Part shown: in pieces, positions 38,775-53,700 of the stretch
How positions within the stretch are numbered: the stretch's first letter is position 1
How the letters are laid out: each line of letters opens with the position of its first letter
Assembly (NCBI RefSeq): GCF_022539315.1
Contig: NC_066321.1
Coordinates: forward strand, 372,001-436,000
Length of the DNA stretch: 64,000 nucleotides
Reading direction: 5' to 3'
From: Serinus canaria
Taxonomy: Eukaryota > Chordata > Aves > Passeriformes > Fringillidae
The notes under the pieces: generated by a model
Database searches by the model: none
Seen by the model: the letters and a program-made list of their open reading frames with translations, nothing else
Told to the model about the DNA's origin: nothing
Translations under genes and position numbers: made by a program

Positions 38775-41700
38775 GCTCTAGTGTGTATAAACAGGTTGAA
38801 AGCTTGTCCCACTCACCTGTGCAGCTGTCAGGTGCTACAGCATATTGGTGTTGAACACAGGTGATTGCTGGGTGCCTCTGTGTGTGAGGATTCAGGGATA
38901 TCACAGAGGTGGGTGACAGGCTGGCCTCAGCCATGGTGTGCACGGTGCTTAGGGGATGGATTAGTTACTTTAGGATCTGAGAGTAGTCAAGACTGAGAGT
39001 TTAAGAGCATCTTAGTTACAGAGATAGCAGGTGCTATCAAGATCCTCACCTTTTGAGCACTGCTGTGGACCAGTTCTATGACCACATGTTGTGACTGTAA
39101 GGCATTTATATCCTGTACATATCTGTAAAAATCAGGAATGATAGTGTTTTCTGGCAATGTTGGAAAGCTGAATTGACATGTGTTTGAAAACTGTTCTGGG
39201 ATCACAAATTTATAAAGTGTTGTTGACTACGAAATGTATGGAATTCTGTGGAAATGCTTTCAAGGAATTCCTTTTTCCCCCCGCTATGTTTGCAGCCAAA
39301 ACATGGTTTCAGAGTAATGCTTTCAAAAGCGTAGAAGTACAGTCCAATAACAGTAAGTGGTTGTAGTGCAACAGTTTTCTGTGTTACATTGGACCATGAG
39401 TTTGCACCTGACCCAGTCTCAGGTCATGGTAATCCCCTCCTTAACGTGTGGTCTTCTGGAATTGTGTGCGCACAGTGCTCGCAGGTTCCTATTTCAGAGT
39501 GATTTGCATCTGTGGATTGAGGTTATTCAGAACACACTCCCGAATTTCTGCTCTGGTGAGAAGATCAACGGAGAATGAGCTGCAGTTATGAAGCAGCATT
39601 GGAGCACACCTTTGCCATGAAGTGCATGGGGTGCTGTTTTCTGGAAGGAGCATGAGGAGTGTGCCCATGCTCCCAGTGCAGTAAGTACACAGCTCTTCCT
39701 TTGTGTGGGATGAAAGCAGCACTGCAGTTCCAGTGCCTGTGTTCTCTGCTGGCAGTTCATACGCTGCTGTTCCCCTGGAAGGCCGGAGCCATGATCCATC
39801 TGCTCCTGAATACTCAGCATCAGGTGCTGGATCAGTCTGGCAGGAAGTGCAGGTCCCTCTTTTGCTGTGCTCCTGCCTTCCATGCAGTGCCTCACCTTGC
39901 TGGCTGTGCCCAGCAGCGTGCTGGGGCCAGGGCTTCTTGGACACAGGGTTCTGCCAGCGCTGGGGGGAACATGCTTTGTCTTCCTTGTGCCTGCAAACTG
40001 GTGTGCCACCAGCTCTGAAACGCCTCTCAAGCCCCCAGATCAAGGTCCCTTATCCCAAGGGATGGACTTCTGTTTGATTACAAAGGCATTGCAAGTCCCT
40101 AAGCAATTGGGATAATCAATATCCTTCAGCTCCACAGTTTCTTCAAGCTTGGGACCTGTTTTAGCTTTACAGGATGTTGGCTCAGTCTGGTTTGGCAAGG
40201 CTGGGTGAGGTGGTGTGTAAATAAACTGACTTGCAAAGGGGAGAAATGCTTGAAAGGAAATACTATAGAGATCTAAAGTCACAATTGATGTGAGTAAATG
40301 GGAAGGGATGGTCTTAGGTAATTCCTTATTATGCAAGAAATGGGGAATACTGGGTGTAATCAATTGTCAGCATCTTTAAAATGAAAACCAATAGTGTTTG
40401 TGTGGTGTGAGTTTAAGCTATAGACTGATTGCGGTGGGATATTCAGGAGCCTTACTCTTCTTTTGAGAAACAGCTGGATCTGTTGGTAGGCCTGTGGGAG
40501 AGGGCAGTAAATACTGTGATTCAGCTGCTGCTTTGGGCTTGGGAATTTACCTTTGACTGGGAGGTGTGGGGTTGGAATGAGAGGAGTGTGGAAGAATGAC
40601 CCTTTTATGCTGTGTCCTTATGCTCTTTCCTGAGCATCTGCTCCTGGCCTCTTGTGGAGTCAGGTTATTGCTGCTTCAGGCTGTGTGTTGTGGGTTGTTC
40701 CTCCCTTTGGTGTGCAGAAGCAGTTCAGTGGCTCTCACCCCACAAGTCCTGTTGTCACTGCATCCCCCTTCTGAAATACTCCTGGAGGGTCAGACCTAGT
40801 CACTGTTTCCTGCCTATGACGCTGCTGGAAAGATGGGTCTGAAAGTGTCTGGAGCCTGTTGTAGAGTAACTCCAGCCTGCTTTAGGGAAAGGAGGGCTTT
40901 GGCTTTGTTAAGAAAAGCTTACTAAAACCAAGACCTCCATTTTGGTGATTGTCCAAGGCTGCCTTTGGAGTAATTTCTCTTGTCTGAAATAACCAAGATG
41001 GAGATAGAAGATTGTGAAGGGGGAACACCAAAAGCTGTTATCTGGGCCTTTTTACAGAAGATGTGTTGCTGCACAACTTAACCTTCAGTCCTGAGTGCCT
41101 GGAATGTCCCTTCTCAGCATGCTGAAGCTGGTCATCCTGTTGAATGGAAGCTGGTAGGAGGAGTTCCTTGTCTTGCAGAGCAGTCGTAGTGAGCTGTGCT
41201 CACTGGAGGTCGGGACTTTCTTGTTCTGACTGCAGACCTTACCTCTGCTAATGAGCTGCAGAGGAGAGGCCAACAAACACCGCTTCTAATTGCAGGTCTG
41301 CTGTTTGCCTGGCGAGGCTCCTGTGACAGCAGGAGCGGGCTGGCAGCCTCGCCAGCTGCCTTTGGCTGCGCGGATAGCTCGGAGCCTACAAGTGGCTTCC
41401 CTTTGAAGTCCTGGAAGCTGCTGAGCCCGGCTTTCAGGAGTCGGTGTGCCCCAGCAGGCCCCTCCAGCCCTCCCCCCGAACGGCTTGGGGTTCCTGGCTC
41501 AGTGGTTTGAGGCACTTGGGGCTGTGGTTGCACAAACCTTTTTGCCAGCTACTAATGGCAGGGGAGTGAGTAGTCCTGCTTCTCCTTCTCCATGTGCTGT
41601 TCTTTTTCTGTTCTGGTGTCTCTGGCCGTGTGATACACTGGATAAGGCATTCATTTGGTTAAACCTTAGTCTGGCCTCTGCCAGGTTACTTCTAACCCAG

Positions 41701-44700
41701 GTTAATTCCCAGATATTTTTCTTGTGCTGGTACTAAGGAGGGATTTCTGAGGGTCTGAGTGGCTGAGCAGATGCAGAGGACTGTGAGCTGCCTCAGAGTG
41801 TTTGTGAAGGCTGGTGCCTTGCTTGAGTGCAGCATGGGAGTGTTTGGTGTGCCCTGGCATGGTGGACCTGCTGTGCTCTGGTCCTCAGGGAGAGTTCCTG
41901 CAGGTCTCTTTGCTGCTGGCTTGCTCTTGGCTCTGGCCGTGGGCAGGCGGTCCCACGTGCCTGCCCTCCCTTCTCTGCAGGACGGTGACAGCAGTGGCCA
42001 GCCTGTCCCCCGAGCTGCCACGCACGGAGCCAGCGCTGCCCACGCTGTGCCCACGCTGCTCAGCCCGCCGGGGCGGGTGATGTCCTGTGCTGTCAGGTGC
42101 TATGGAACGCGAGGTAGAGGAGATGGGAGCGAGATCTCCCTAGGAACAGATGTAAAATTAAACAAAATGCGTGTTTGTATTAGTCAGCCTAAACCAGACT
42201 CTGCTATTTAGGGCTCTCCATTGCAATAAACTTGTCTCTTGTATTTGTGTGGGAGGACTGCAACAATTAAAGTCATTTTAAGGCTGAATTTTAAAAGTGA
42301 AAACAAAATGAAAAGATAATGGTTTGGTTTAAGAGAATATCAGTTGTATTGTATTATGTTATAATACTCTTATGTTGGAGAAGAGATAGGTGATATGCTG
42401 CAGGTTGGTTATTGGTAAAAGCTGTGTCCGTGCTGCATGCCCGTACTGCACATTAAAACTCTTCTTGACTTCATAAGGAGTGATTTTATTTTTTTTTTTT
42501 TAATCCATTTAATTGCAGCCCTCACTGCTGCTGGAGAGTAAACTGCTTGCTGCAGCTGCAGTTGTGGGTAGCAGCCTGCTAATACATCGACTTTGATGGC
42601 ATAGGCTGGGCAAATCCCAGGCTGGAGTGATAAACAACACGGAGAATAAAAATTTTCCGTTCTCCAGAAGTTGTTGACTAGAACTTATAGACTAACTGGC
42701 AGTAAAGACAGAGATATAAAAGTATGTACACAGGATGATAAATGTGAGTGAAACCAGTGGGGGAAAGAGAGAAAAAAAGGACAATTCCAGCTGATTTCAG
42801 GATCAGGAGGATGATTTGGCAGTAGAGTTTGTGGCAGTCAATCTTGTAGGATTACACTGTGTTCTACTCCTCATTTTTTGTTGTCAGAACAAAAACATGT
42901 ACAACTTGTAGTGCACCAGTCTGAGGGTTAAACTAAAAAATTCCTATCTCCTTAGGAGTGGAATTACAATAAGTTGTGCATTAAAAAAAGGCAATTTTTA
43001 ATTTGACTTCTAAATACTGGCTCAAGTTAAATGATAAGAAAGAGCATTTGAGATGTACCCTTAGCACATGAAACAAACACTGATCCTTGTGAATTAAAAA
43101 AAATCCCACAACAAAACGGAGGGGTGTGTTCTCTTGGGGATTGTGATTACAATAGGAAAATAAATACTTGAAAAATGTAGGAAATTCTTTTCTGGACATG
43201 CATTCTTGCATATTGAGCATTGATCTAAGTAACTTTCATTCCACTTGACTTTTATTTTTGGACTGAGTTGCAAAACTTGTCTAGATCCTGAGTCTAAGTT
43301 AAATGATGGTGATGAAAATTGCCATGCAAGCACCTTTTTACTCCACCCGTTTTCCTTCCTAGGGGTGACTAGGTGTGTATGTGGTGGGACCATCTCTGCT
43401 TATCTCTGGACTCGGGAGCTGTCCTCCCTGCAGAGGTAGCCCAGGATCTTCCTTTGATGTCGTGTTCCTCTCCCTTTAGCTCAGTTGGGCAGCGCTTTGT
43501 GCCCAGACCAGCTCGCAAACGCCCGTCTGTGAGAGCAGAGGTGCATCTTTGTGGTTGGGATCAAGGTTAAAGCCTTTGAGTCTTGGCTGTCATCCAGCTT
43601 CTTTGCATAATTTGAACCGGTCTCTGTCCAGAAAGAAACATTCAAGTTATTTCAAGTCACTGGGATAGAAGAAAAAGCTCCACCTAAAAGACTGCTCAGC
43701 AGGTGGGCTGTGTTGCCCCACCTCAAGTCCCCAGGTCGTGTGCGTGGCTGGGAGGTGGCTGCTGGCTTCCTTGGCCTTTCCTCCATGTCTGTGCTCATGG
43801 GTCCTGCCCTTGAGCCTGTGCACTTCTCAAATTCTTGAACAACTGCTTGGCATGGCTTTTGCTCTCCCACATTAGTTGGTTGTCAGTTGGGCCTTTACGA
43901 ATGTGCCAGAAATGCCACGTAGACACTTTTGTGTGTGTTTGTGGACCTGGCATGTTTGCATCAACCTCCAGTGGAGAATAATCTGAGTAACATGTCCCAG
44001 CTTGCCAAAACAATAGGGTGTTTTTTCTGTCTTGGTGTAGGTATTTTACACATTTGTAAGACTCGTGTCATACCGCTAAAGCAAACCTGGGCATGGTTGT
44101 TCTGCAAAACCTGTTCTAAAATCTGAACCTGTTAATTCCCTCCGTACAGCTTCCTTATGACACAAGTAATATTTTGAAGAATGAGTGAATCAATATGACT
44201 GTTCCTAAATTATGGAAATAAAAACCTAAACACCATCAGAAGTCTGAAAGAAATACAGTATTTCCATGCCTGATGCAAAAGTGGCATGTTTTAATGACTG
44301 GAAGAGTCCTTGACTTCATCTTTTTGGTTGAGATTTGATCCTGGACATTGTTTAGACATTCAAAGAAAATATGTATTGGACTTTCACACAGAACAGTGTC
44401 CAGAATTTTGAGGGAACTTTGACTTGTTTCTCCATTAGGAAAGCCAGAATGCCATGCCGTGAGGAGCCAGAACAGCAAACTGGATTTTGAAGCTCAGTTT
44501 TTTTACACAGTTTCTGGAATCTCTGGTGAGGAATTGGTGTTCCTGAGGCTGCAGTGCAGTTTTATGCCTTCTGTAACAAAGGATCTGTGAGGAGTAAAAC
44601 CTACTTTATTTTCAGTCTGGGGATTTGTAAAACTTTGACATGCAGCCCAATTATAATTATGTTGGTTTAGTTCCCAAAGTGGACGCTCTTTATTCTAAAA

Positions 44701-47700
44701 GAGGCCCTACTGTGTGCAACCAGGAGTATTGAAGGCCCTGAAGTGTTAGCGTTTGAATGGTTTTGGCTTAGCTTTAAAATAAATATCTACTGGATATGGA
44801 GCTCTGGGGAGTGGACTAAAGCAAATGGAAAAGGTGAATTAACTGTAAGCTGTTCTGCAAGGCTGGGTCCATAGAGCCACAGCACAGAGCACAGTGGCAG
44901 ATGGAGGCAGAAGAAAGGCACTTAGAGAGCTCGCTTGTGTTTTGAGCCTGATGTGAAGTAGGTGCAATTCAGAGGCTGCTGTTCCTCTGCACGGGGTTCT
45001 GTCACCATTGTTCTTGCCCTGCAGCATCAGTCCTGTGTGGCCCCAGCAAGTTTCCCGTGACAGCCCGCACTGCTCCTGTGAGGAATAGTGAGAACCATTC
45101 CTGGCAGCTTTGGAAAGTCTGCCGTGTTTGTCTCCTGGTGCTTGATGGTTCTTTTGAGACCTGAGTGAAAACATCAACAGGTTCCCTCCTTGAAGGCAGA
45201 GATTCACAGTTTTCCTGTCTGTGATGGAAATCTGGAAAGAGGAGCATGTGAGCTTCTTCAGGGGTGTGTGTGCCACAGGGTGACTGAGCAAAACAAATCG
45301 GCAAATCCTTGTTTTCCTGGGGAGGGAAGGAGCTTTGGCTGCCTCCTGGTAGGAATTGCCATGGCTATGAGCTGAAAGTGGCCCTGGCTCTGGGGCTGCA
45401 AGGTTTATGGGGTGGAGAGCCCCTGTGCTGGGAGTGAAGGTGGTCTGTGCTGCAGGGTCTCCCAAAGGAGAGTTCTGGAGAACCAAGATGGTGTTTGGCC
45501 CCCATTACAGGTACAAGTAGCTAGGGGGTCAGTGTGAAAGAGGGGCACTCAGGGACACTTGGTGGGACTCTGTCAGAGGAGGGAATGGCAAAGGGCCAGG
45601 CTTGTGGCCAGGTGTCTCTGATAGAGTAAGTTACTGCTTTTCAGCTGACAATTGGAGCTGTTCACCTCTGCACATGCTTCTTGCCCTGAGAGTGTGCATG
45701 AAACAGTGGCTGGAAGCATGTCAGTGGGGTCTCGGGGGGGCTGCCTTGTTCTGGTGACCACAGCTCACTGTTGCTGTGGTGGCAAGGTCCTTGCTGGCAA
45801 GTCAGGAGAAATGTGATGGCAAAGGATTGCTGTGTTTGCCTTGGGATGGCCTTGCCTGAGACGTTCCTGGGGCACATGTGATGTCTCAGAGGGTGGGGCT
45901 GTGGTTTATACAGCTGTTCCTTGTAGGCAGTGCGAGGCTCTGCTCCCGGGCGTGGAGGCTGGAGAGCTCAGCCCTTTGTCCCTGCGCCTGCTGGGACCCT
46001 CCTTGGGGGGCTTTGGGGTCCCCCAGAGGGGCATGGCTCACCCAGCCCAACCTGAGTGAGCCTAGAAAAGGTTTGCTCTGAAGTGCTGGCCCCCAAGGGA
46101 TGTGAACCCAAAGCAAAGCCACAAACAGCAGTGACCCAGAGGCTGGAAATGAAGTCTCTGAGGGGTTGGTATGCCAGCAGTGGGAAAGGATACCAAACCT
46201 AGTGCTTTTTCTACAACTTCTGAAATATTCTTCCAAAAATATTTGAGCTTTTTTGACATGATTGATCTTGTTTCAGTCTCACAGGTATGTTTGGTTGTAT
46301 GTGAAAGAGGGATTCTTCTGAACTTGAGTTCATAAAGGCATATTAATTAAAAAATGAATGTTGGACAAGCCAAAAGCACTTGCATGTCGTAATTGTTTGA
46401 AAGACGCCTGTGAGTGTGTTAGCTGACAGCTTGGTGCAGTTTGCAGGTTTTACCGAAATTGTTCTTAGGACCACAGCTGGTGGAACAAAGTGCTTAATGT
46501 GTTGCCTTCTTTTTGGGAGATAATTGTGGGCCTCGAGTAGCTACTGTGTCAAGAAGCAAACCAAGGCCAAAGGAAAGAGACGTGTATGGCCAATATTAGT
46601 TAGAGCTGAGCATGGAGGTGGGTTTTCTCGTGTAATAATTGGTCAGTTTCCTGAGACACCAAGGAAATATTTGAGTATCTGATCTTAGAGAGATTCTGTT
46701 GATTCTCTGATCTTGAAAGGCTACTTTCTTATTAAACAAACAAACAAACAACACATGAAGATCATGTCTTCTCTGTTAAAGTACTTGAAAATGTTTAAGT
46801 ACAGTAGAGGAACGTTGTAAATATTTTCCATGTACAACATGCAAAAAATAGCATCGGATTTAATTCTGAATTATGAACTAGTAAGCTAAAACTTAGACTA
46901 AATTAGACTTAGAACAAATCTTTTTGGAAAGATTTGAGGAGTTCATGAGATTTTCATTGCTGAGCTGACTCTCCCCTGAAGGTTGTGCACAAACAGGCGG
47001 CACCTTTGGGGTTGTGCGTCTGGAGTATAAAAGTTAAAATTACTTTAAACGGCTGAACTGTTTTGGGTTTACTTTAATTTGTATTTTTGTTTACTTGCTT
47101 TTCATAAAACCCCACAGTAAATGCTAAATAAAATTTGTTAAATGCTCAGCCCAGCTGCATCATGAGGAGGGTTTAAAGGTGGTTAAACACTCCCTCCCAT
47201 CTAACAGGTCAGAGATTTTTAGAGGGTGTTTCAGACCTTCCACGCTGCCATGGCAGTGTGTGGGCTGGCATGCCCAGGGGCTCCCAAAAGCAGCACAGCA
47301 GATCCAGGAGCTGAGATGCAGGGAGCTCTTGTCTCCCTGCCCAGGACACCCCGACAAGCTCACTGTGCTGGCTTAGGCCAGCTCAGCTCGGGAGCTGCAG
47401 CTCCTGTGTCCTTGGGCTGGTAGTGGGGCCTGACTTGCAAAAGGCCTTGATAATTTTTCTTGCATAATTAGCATAGTCAGGCCACTGTAAGCCTATTCTC
47501 CAATTAAAAATAAACATTAAAGTATAGTGTTTGTAAGAGTGAAGAAGCAAAACAGATGTATCCTTTTCCATAAAATATGGGGACCTGAGTTTCTGGGTGT
47601 TGGAGTAGAGGGATGGAGAGGGAAATGGTCTTTAAAGACTATTTAGTTAGTCTTAACAAGATGTCCATTTGTTTTCAACAACAATTAAACTCTTCTTACA

Positions 47701-50700
47701 AAAGAACAAAAATAAGAACAAAATCAGATCTAGTATTGGTTATTTAAATTGTTCTCAACTTCCTGACTTAAATCACCTTGATCAACTTGGAAGCATTTAA
47801 CGATGCACCAAAACCTGAAATGAATATTCCACCCTTACCAATGTAAAATGCTGTTTTGAAAATTTCAGGTAACCAGGTAAAGTTCCAAGTGTGTGGGTTG
47901 TAGGGAAATTTTTTGTTTTGTTTGTTTTAAACTTTGAATTTTGAATCATTATGCTCACACAATTACTCAGTTGGGTTTATTTTTCATCTATGTAGCTGGT
48001 TTTTTCCTGGTAGTAATCCAAAGAAAGTTCCATCCCAAGTACATCCCTGCTCAAGTGGAGTGAAATACTCCAAGTAGTGCTGAAGCCAGTCAGTGTGGTG
48101 CTCCTTGCTGGGAGCAGCTTGTGCAGCCTGGCTGGATTTTTGGGTGGCCAGGGGTTGCTTTCTCCCAGGGAGCCGTGCAGACCTGCAGAGAGCTCTGGCT
48201 TGTCCAGCCCTCCTGAGAATTGCTAGTTTGGCAACTCTGCCCCTGGGAGGTTTACCACAGAATTATTTTGAAGCTGTTTGATTTCTTTGTAGCCCTGCTG
48301 TGGGAACTCAGTGTTTTGGGGTTTTTTGTGACTTGTTCTGCCTGCTCCAAGCTGGTGCTGCTGGTACCTCTGTCATGATGTAGTGACATCTCAGGCCTTT
48401 GCAGGGGTGACAGCAGAGCTGTTCAAACACCTCTCGCCCTCTCCTCCTCACCTGGTGGCAGGTGAGCTGAGGCTGTGTTGTTTGGTCAAACACAGACCAT
48501 GGAGCAGAGCCTGTGCTTGGGATTTGTGTTCCCAGCAGTTTGCAGACAAGACCTGCCTTGTGCTCCAGGCTTACCTGTGGTGCTGAGAGGAGCCTGTCTG
48601 CCTCTGGGTGTATGGAGGTGGGACAGTGGCAGGGCTCCAGAGCACGGGAGCAGAGCACTGAGTGCATGCGGGGTTTATTGCTGCTGGAGGAGGTAATGTA
48701 TAGTTGCAAGTCCAAAAATAGATGTCTGAGCAGCTGCTCCTCTGAGCAGAGGAGTCATCTCTTAGCAGAGTTCTTAGCTAAAGCTCAGTTGTTAGTAGTA
48801 GGGTTTCTTGCAGCAGCGTGTTTGTATCACTAGGTCAATGTTGACTGGTGTCCAGCAACCCTTGTCTTCCCCAAATGATCACTTTGAAGAGCTTGGAGTG
48901 AGTGGAAATGATCGTGGTGTTAAGAATGGGAACAGAAAAACAGAGAGATCGAAGTGCTTTTCTTAGTTCAGTAGTTCAGTGCCGTAACTTGTGTAGGTAG
49001 CTGCAGTTCAGTTTCCTGCCTGGTCATGAAACGGGTATTGGGAGAATGCTGCTGCAGTGCTCTTGGGATTCAGGGAAATGCTAGGCAGAGCAGATTTTGT
49101 TTGACTGCATAAATGTCTCTTCATGAGAAACAAACCCGACCAGTAACCAAGTTCACACAATAGCGACTCACGGGTTTTATCTTCAAACTCTGCTAGCCCA
49201 GGCTGTGATTGTCTTTGCTCTGGGAAGCCGTGAGGTTTGTTATATGATCTGTCCTGAAAATGGCGAGAGCGACACGTGGGAAGTCCTTGCCATCAGCCCT
49301 CCCTGGGACATGTCAGCCCAAAGCTCTGGTACAAAGGAACTCAGTCTTGTCCGTGTTTGTGGTGAATGTTCCCAAAGGGCTGTGCACATCAGTAGGGGTG
49401 ACTTCTGTTTTTACTAGCTCATACTGGCCAGTGAGTTCATTTTATTCAGTCACTTCTGCAGGTTTTGGAGATAATTTAGTAATTCCTTTTTTTTCAGCCT
49501 ACTGTCAGAAAAATAATGTATTAAAAGCATCGATAGAGAATTTGTTTATTCAGCTCAGATCTGCTTGTTTGCTGGCACTGCTCAGCTTCCTTTGGAGTGC
49601 CTGGCTGCTGCAGGGCCGGCTGGGGACCCACGGGGACAGAGGCTGGGCGGGCCAAGTGTTGTTGCTGCTGAGTACTATTGCTGTGAGTTAATCCTGCTTT
49701 TCAGAGGGGAAATGGCTAGTATGTGAGTAGGTGCCTTGTGAACAAGCAACAGCTGGGTGCAAAGCAAAAATCTGCTAAAACATGACTAATTTCTGAGTGT
49801 TGCACAGAGTTTCTGTCTGTATTCAGCAGCAAATTACCATTTTGAGCTTATGCTGCTGTTGCTTCACTGGAGTTGGCATGAGCTGTGTGTTTGAACTGAT
49901 GGTCATTGCTATGAGACTGTCAAAGCATTGGTACAATGTGAGGTTGGCTCTCTGTCCTTCCACTTGCAACAGGGCCGATTCCGTTCAACGAGAACTATTT
50001 TAATTGGGTTCTACTCTGTGTTATGTTAAAACTCTGATGCTAGGCACAGAAACCCGTGACACTTGTTTTGTTTGTTCCTGAAAACATACACTTCATTCTG
50101 CTTTGGCCATTCAAATTGGTTTTACAGGACTGTCAGCTGAAAATAATACTGCGATTGGCAGCAGCATGGCAGCTTCCTGCAGCCTGGACCAGCAGTGGGA
50201 TAACTCATCCAGGGGGGCTGGGAAATGAGAATTCCTGCTCCGAGAGCGTTGGTTGCTTAGCAGGCAGCAGCGTGGCCTTGGGGAAGGGCTGTCCCAGCGC
50301 CCCGGCTGGCAGCTCCGTGTGCTGGGGCATGGAGCTGCCTGCCAGCGGAGGAGAGGGGGCCGGCAGGGCTGGGCTGCTCTGGAGAACATCTCGGCCACCA
50401 CGGCCTGGCCCTGCTGTCCCCGAGCACCGAGCTGGGCTGGGGGCAGCTGTGGGTGAGGCTGGGAGCGCCGGCAGCCGTGGGGCAGAGGCGGCACATGCGG
50501 GGGAGAGCAGAGCTTGGGTGGTGAGCCTGGCGTGTGAACTGCAGTGGGATGGCTGGTTAGAAAATAACCAGTAGTCATGACTTCTGTTAATTAACTACTG
50601 AGAGTTAAATAAATGTTGTTGGAAAAACTCGTCTGTGTTTATTTGGCACATCTCTCTCCAGCCGAGGCTGGTGCTAGTTGGTACACGCTCCACTGCTGAG

Positions 50701-53700
50701 CCTGTCTGCAGCGTGGTTTTATGTTTTCCATCTGTATTGATTTTCATGATTCATTGACCATGATCTAAGCAAAAAGCACACTTAAATGACACTGGAGACA
50801 GCTGTCTGTTAAAATAGGACCTTTATGTAGCCTGAAATGGCGCCAGGTTTTTCTTCCATTACTTTATCAAGTAACACACACAAGTAATATTCTTTGTTTA
50901 ATTTCCTTTTCTAGGTCACTGGTATGTCACCTCTCTTTTGTGCAAGGAGCAGATGGTAAATTCCTACTCTAAACTTTCCTATCAGTTTTGCTGCTGTTAT
51001 TTTTCTGATAATCATTTGAGGTTATTCTGAAATGGAAGGGGCCTTACATTGTGTTTGGGAGTCTCTATGAAGGAATCAGTTCTTCTCCCTGTGGAGCTGT
51101 TTGGAAGGTAGTGTGGGAAGTTCAGATAAAAGCAGAAACGTATAAAACTTGGGAAGTTGATGTGTAGCTTTTTCCAGTTATAATCTGTCTCTCTTTGTAT
51201 GGCAGGCTGAAGTTCCAGATGTTGTTTTGGCTTGGAGATAGTGGGTAGGGGAAAAATAAGCATTCTAATGTTAACAGAGTCAGCCTGTCTGGATCTGAGC
51301 TGACAGGAAAAGGGAGAGATAAAACCTTCGCTGATGGTGTGTGCAGTGCTGAAGAGCCGGGGCGCTGTCCCTGGAAAGCAGTCCTGGGCTGGCAGTGCCC
51401 GGTGCCAGCTGTGGGGGCCGACAGCTGCCGGGCTGGGCCACCACCGTGGCACTGAGCTCTGACTTCAGCGGGGGCAGCGGGCTTGCTTCAGGTGTGCACC
51501 CCCCCTTGCCCTGTTAAAAGTTAATTCTGACCGCTCTTGGCATCCTGCTTGCCCTCAGCAGCTGCCTCTGGGTTTTGGGGGATGCAGAGCTGAGGTGAGG
51601 GCCGTCGGTCAAACACGCTCTGTGGCTCTTACCTGCATTGGGCCTCTGTCTTGGAGCACCAGTGGGTTTTTTGAAGCTTGTCCCTGCCAGGAGCTCCATT
51701 TATTGTGAGTTGCAGAGTGGTTTGGGCATGTGTGTGCTGTATTTCTTCTGGAGGAGACTAAGCTGCAAGCTCTGTTCCTGGTGTATGGTAAATGTGCTCG
51801 TCCTGAAATGTGGGCGTCAAGTTCTCAGCCTCTGCTGGGCAGCTTGGAGCCATATGTGGTAGCACCTTCCATCGAGGGGACCCAGGTCAATCCACTCTGA
51901 AGTAAGAGTGCTGAAATGCATGTTAGGAGTACATGTGGTGGCCAGAAAAAGGATTTCCTGGATTAGTCCATAGGTTATATGTATAATAGTCTATCCATCT
52001 TCTGTGTTATATTAAATGCATGAATATGTTGTGTCCTGTGTCTCTTTTGTACCTGTTTGTCCTGTCAGGCTTATTTCCAATGTATGAGCAGATTATTTTT
52101 AATTAATTGCTGAAGTTCTGCTGACTTCCTCCTTAATCTTTCCTTTTCCCCCTCTTTCATTACTGAGTCTAGGCAGTAACAGTTTCTGGTCAGTGGCCCA
52201 TCCCCAGGCCTGTCTTTCCCACCGTGGCCTGGAGTCCTTTGGGGCTTTCTGGCCTCAGAGAGCAGTTCTGGGGAGAATGCTCACTTCACTTGCCTTAATG
52301 CTGTAAAAGGGAATAGTGCTGACACTGACTCATCTGAGGGACAGAGGAGCTGAGCTGCTGCAGTCCTTCTGGTGTATGAAGTCTTGGCTGTTTGCTGCTT
52401 AGAGCTGGGATAAACTTGTCCTCAGCAGTTTGTGTAAGTTACTGGAATGAGGGTGGGAGAGAGCAGGGGGAGCTGGTGTGTGTTGGTGTAGCAGAGTAAG
52501 GGATCCTTGGAATGTGTACGTTGTTGGCCAGCTGGACATGTGTGCCAGCAGAGGCCAGGATTGGAATGGTTTAACCCTTTCTGGCCTTGTTTTTGTCTCA
52601 GAAGTGGGAATACGTGCCCGGAGCTGGCTGGCTGACCAGCTGCGATTGTGTATGCATTACCTGACATCCCAGACATACCATCCTTAGAAATCCCACTGGA
52701 CTGGGATGGGCAAGACATGTCAGAATAAAGGGCCTGTTGCATGTTTGGTGGAGGAAGATGCAGAAAGGGAATCTGGGTGTGGGAGACTGCTGCTGCCTAC
52801 CTTTGTGCTGCTCACATTCCTCACTTGGGCCCGCAGGCAGCAGTGGGGTGTCTTGCTCATGTGGTTCGTGACTCAAGCCAAGCCCAGATGTTTTCATGCC
52901 TGGTCTGGCCTATTTTCTGAGAATAATTTTGGGTGCCTCAGTCCATTTTATTGTGGTTTTCTTAGAGTCTAGTCCAGCTGAAGTTCAGATGGTTCCTGGC
53001 CTAACTGAATGCTCACAGGCAGACATGGCAGCTTCTGCTTTCTCTCTGCAGCTCTATGTTCCTGCTAACTTCAGAGCACTCACAATTAGAGCTACGCTAG
53101 TGAGAACCTGGGGTAGTGTTTTAATGCTGCTTTTTGTTTTTTGAGTGGAAAACTTTAGAGCATGAAACCCAGAAGAGTCTGTCTTGTGGCCAGAAGATGA
53201 GTGAAAATGCTGAAGGTTTCTGTGAAGTCAAATATGGCCTTGTTGACCAACCTGGCTTTCCATTTCTACTGAGCAGTGAGTGGTAGGGACACGGAAACCT
53301 TTTTGTATTGACTGTTGGTCCTTTCCTTCAGCATTATCTGGCTGACACGTTGATGGCAGTTACTATCCAGAGTACCCAAAATTTATTTTCTCATGCCTTT
53401 GACAGTGCTTTAGTGCTTGTTGACCCTTTGTAGGAACAGTTTATATAGCAGGTTATTTGTGGGAACTACATTTACTCCTTTAACTTGAGTTTTCCTCTGA
53501 GGAAAATGGCTTGGTGTTGTTTGAAAAAGAGTGGAATGGTCTGTGTGTGAGCAAGAGCTGCCTTGTGTGCTATTCAGAATGATCTCTTCCTCCATCACAC
53601 CTGTGAGTGAGGAGGGCTGTTGGCCCAAAGCATGTTTGGGTGCTTAGTGTGTTCAGGAGCAGTTGGTGAAGGTGGTCTTTGACTCACTGTCCCCAGTGTG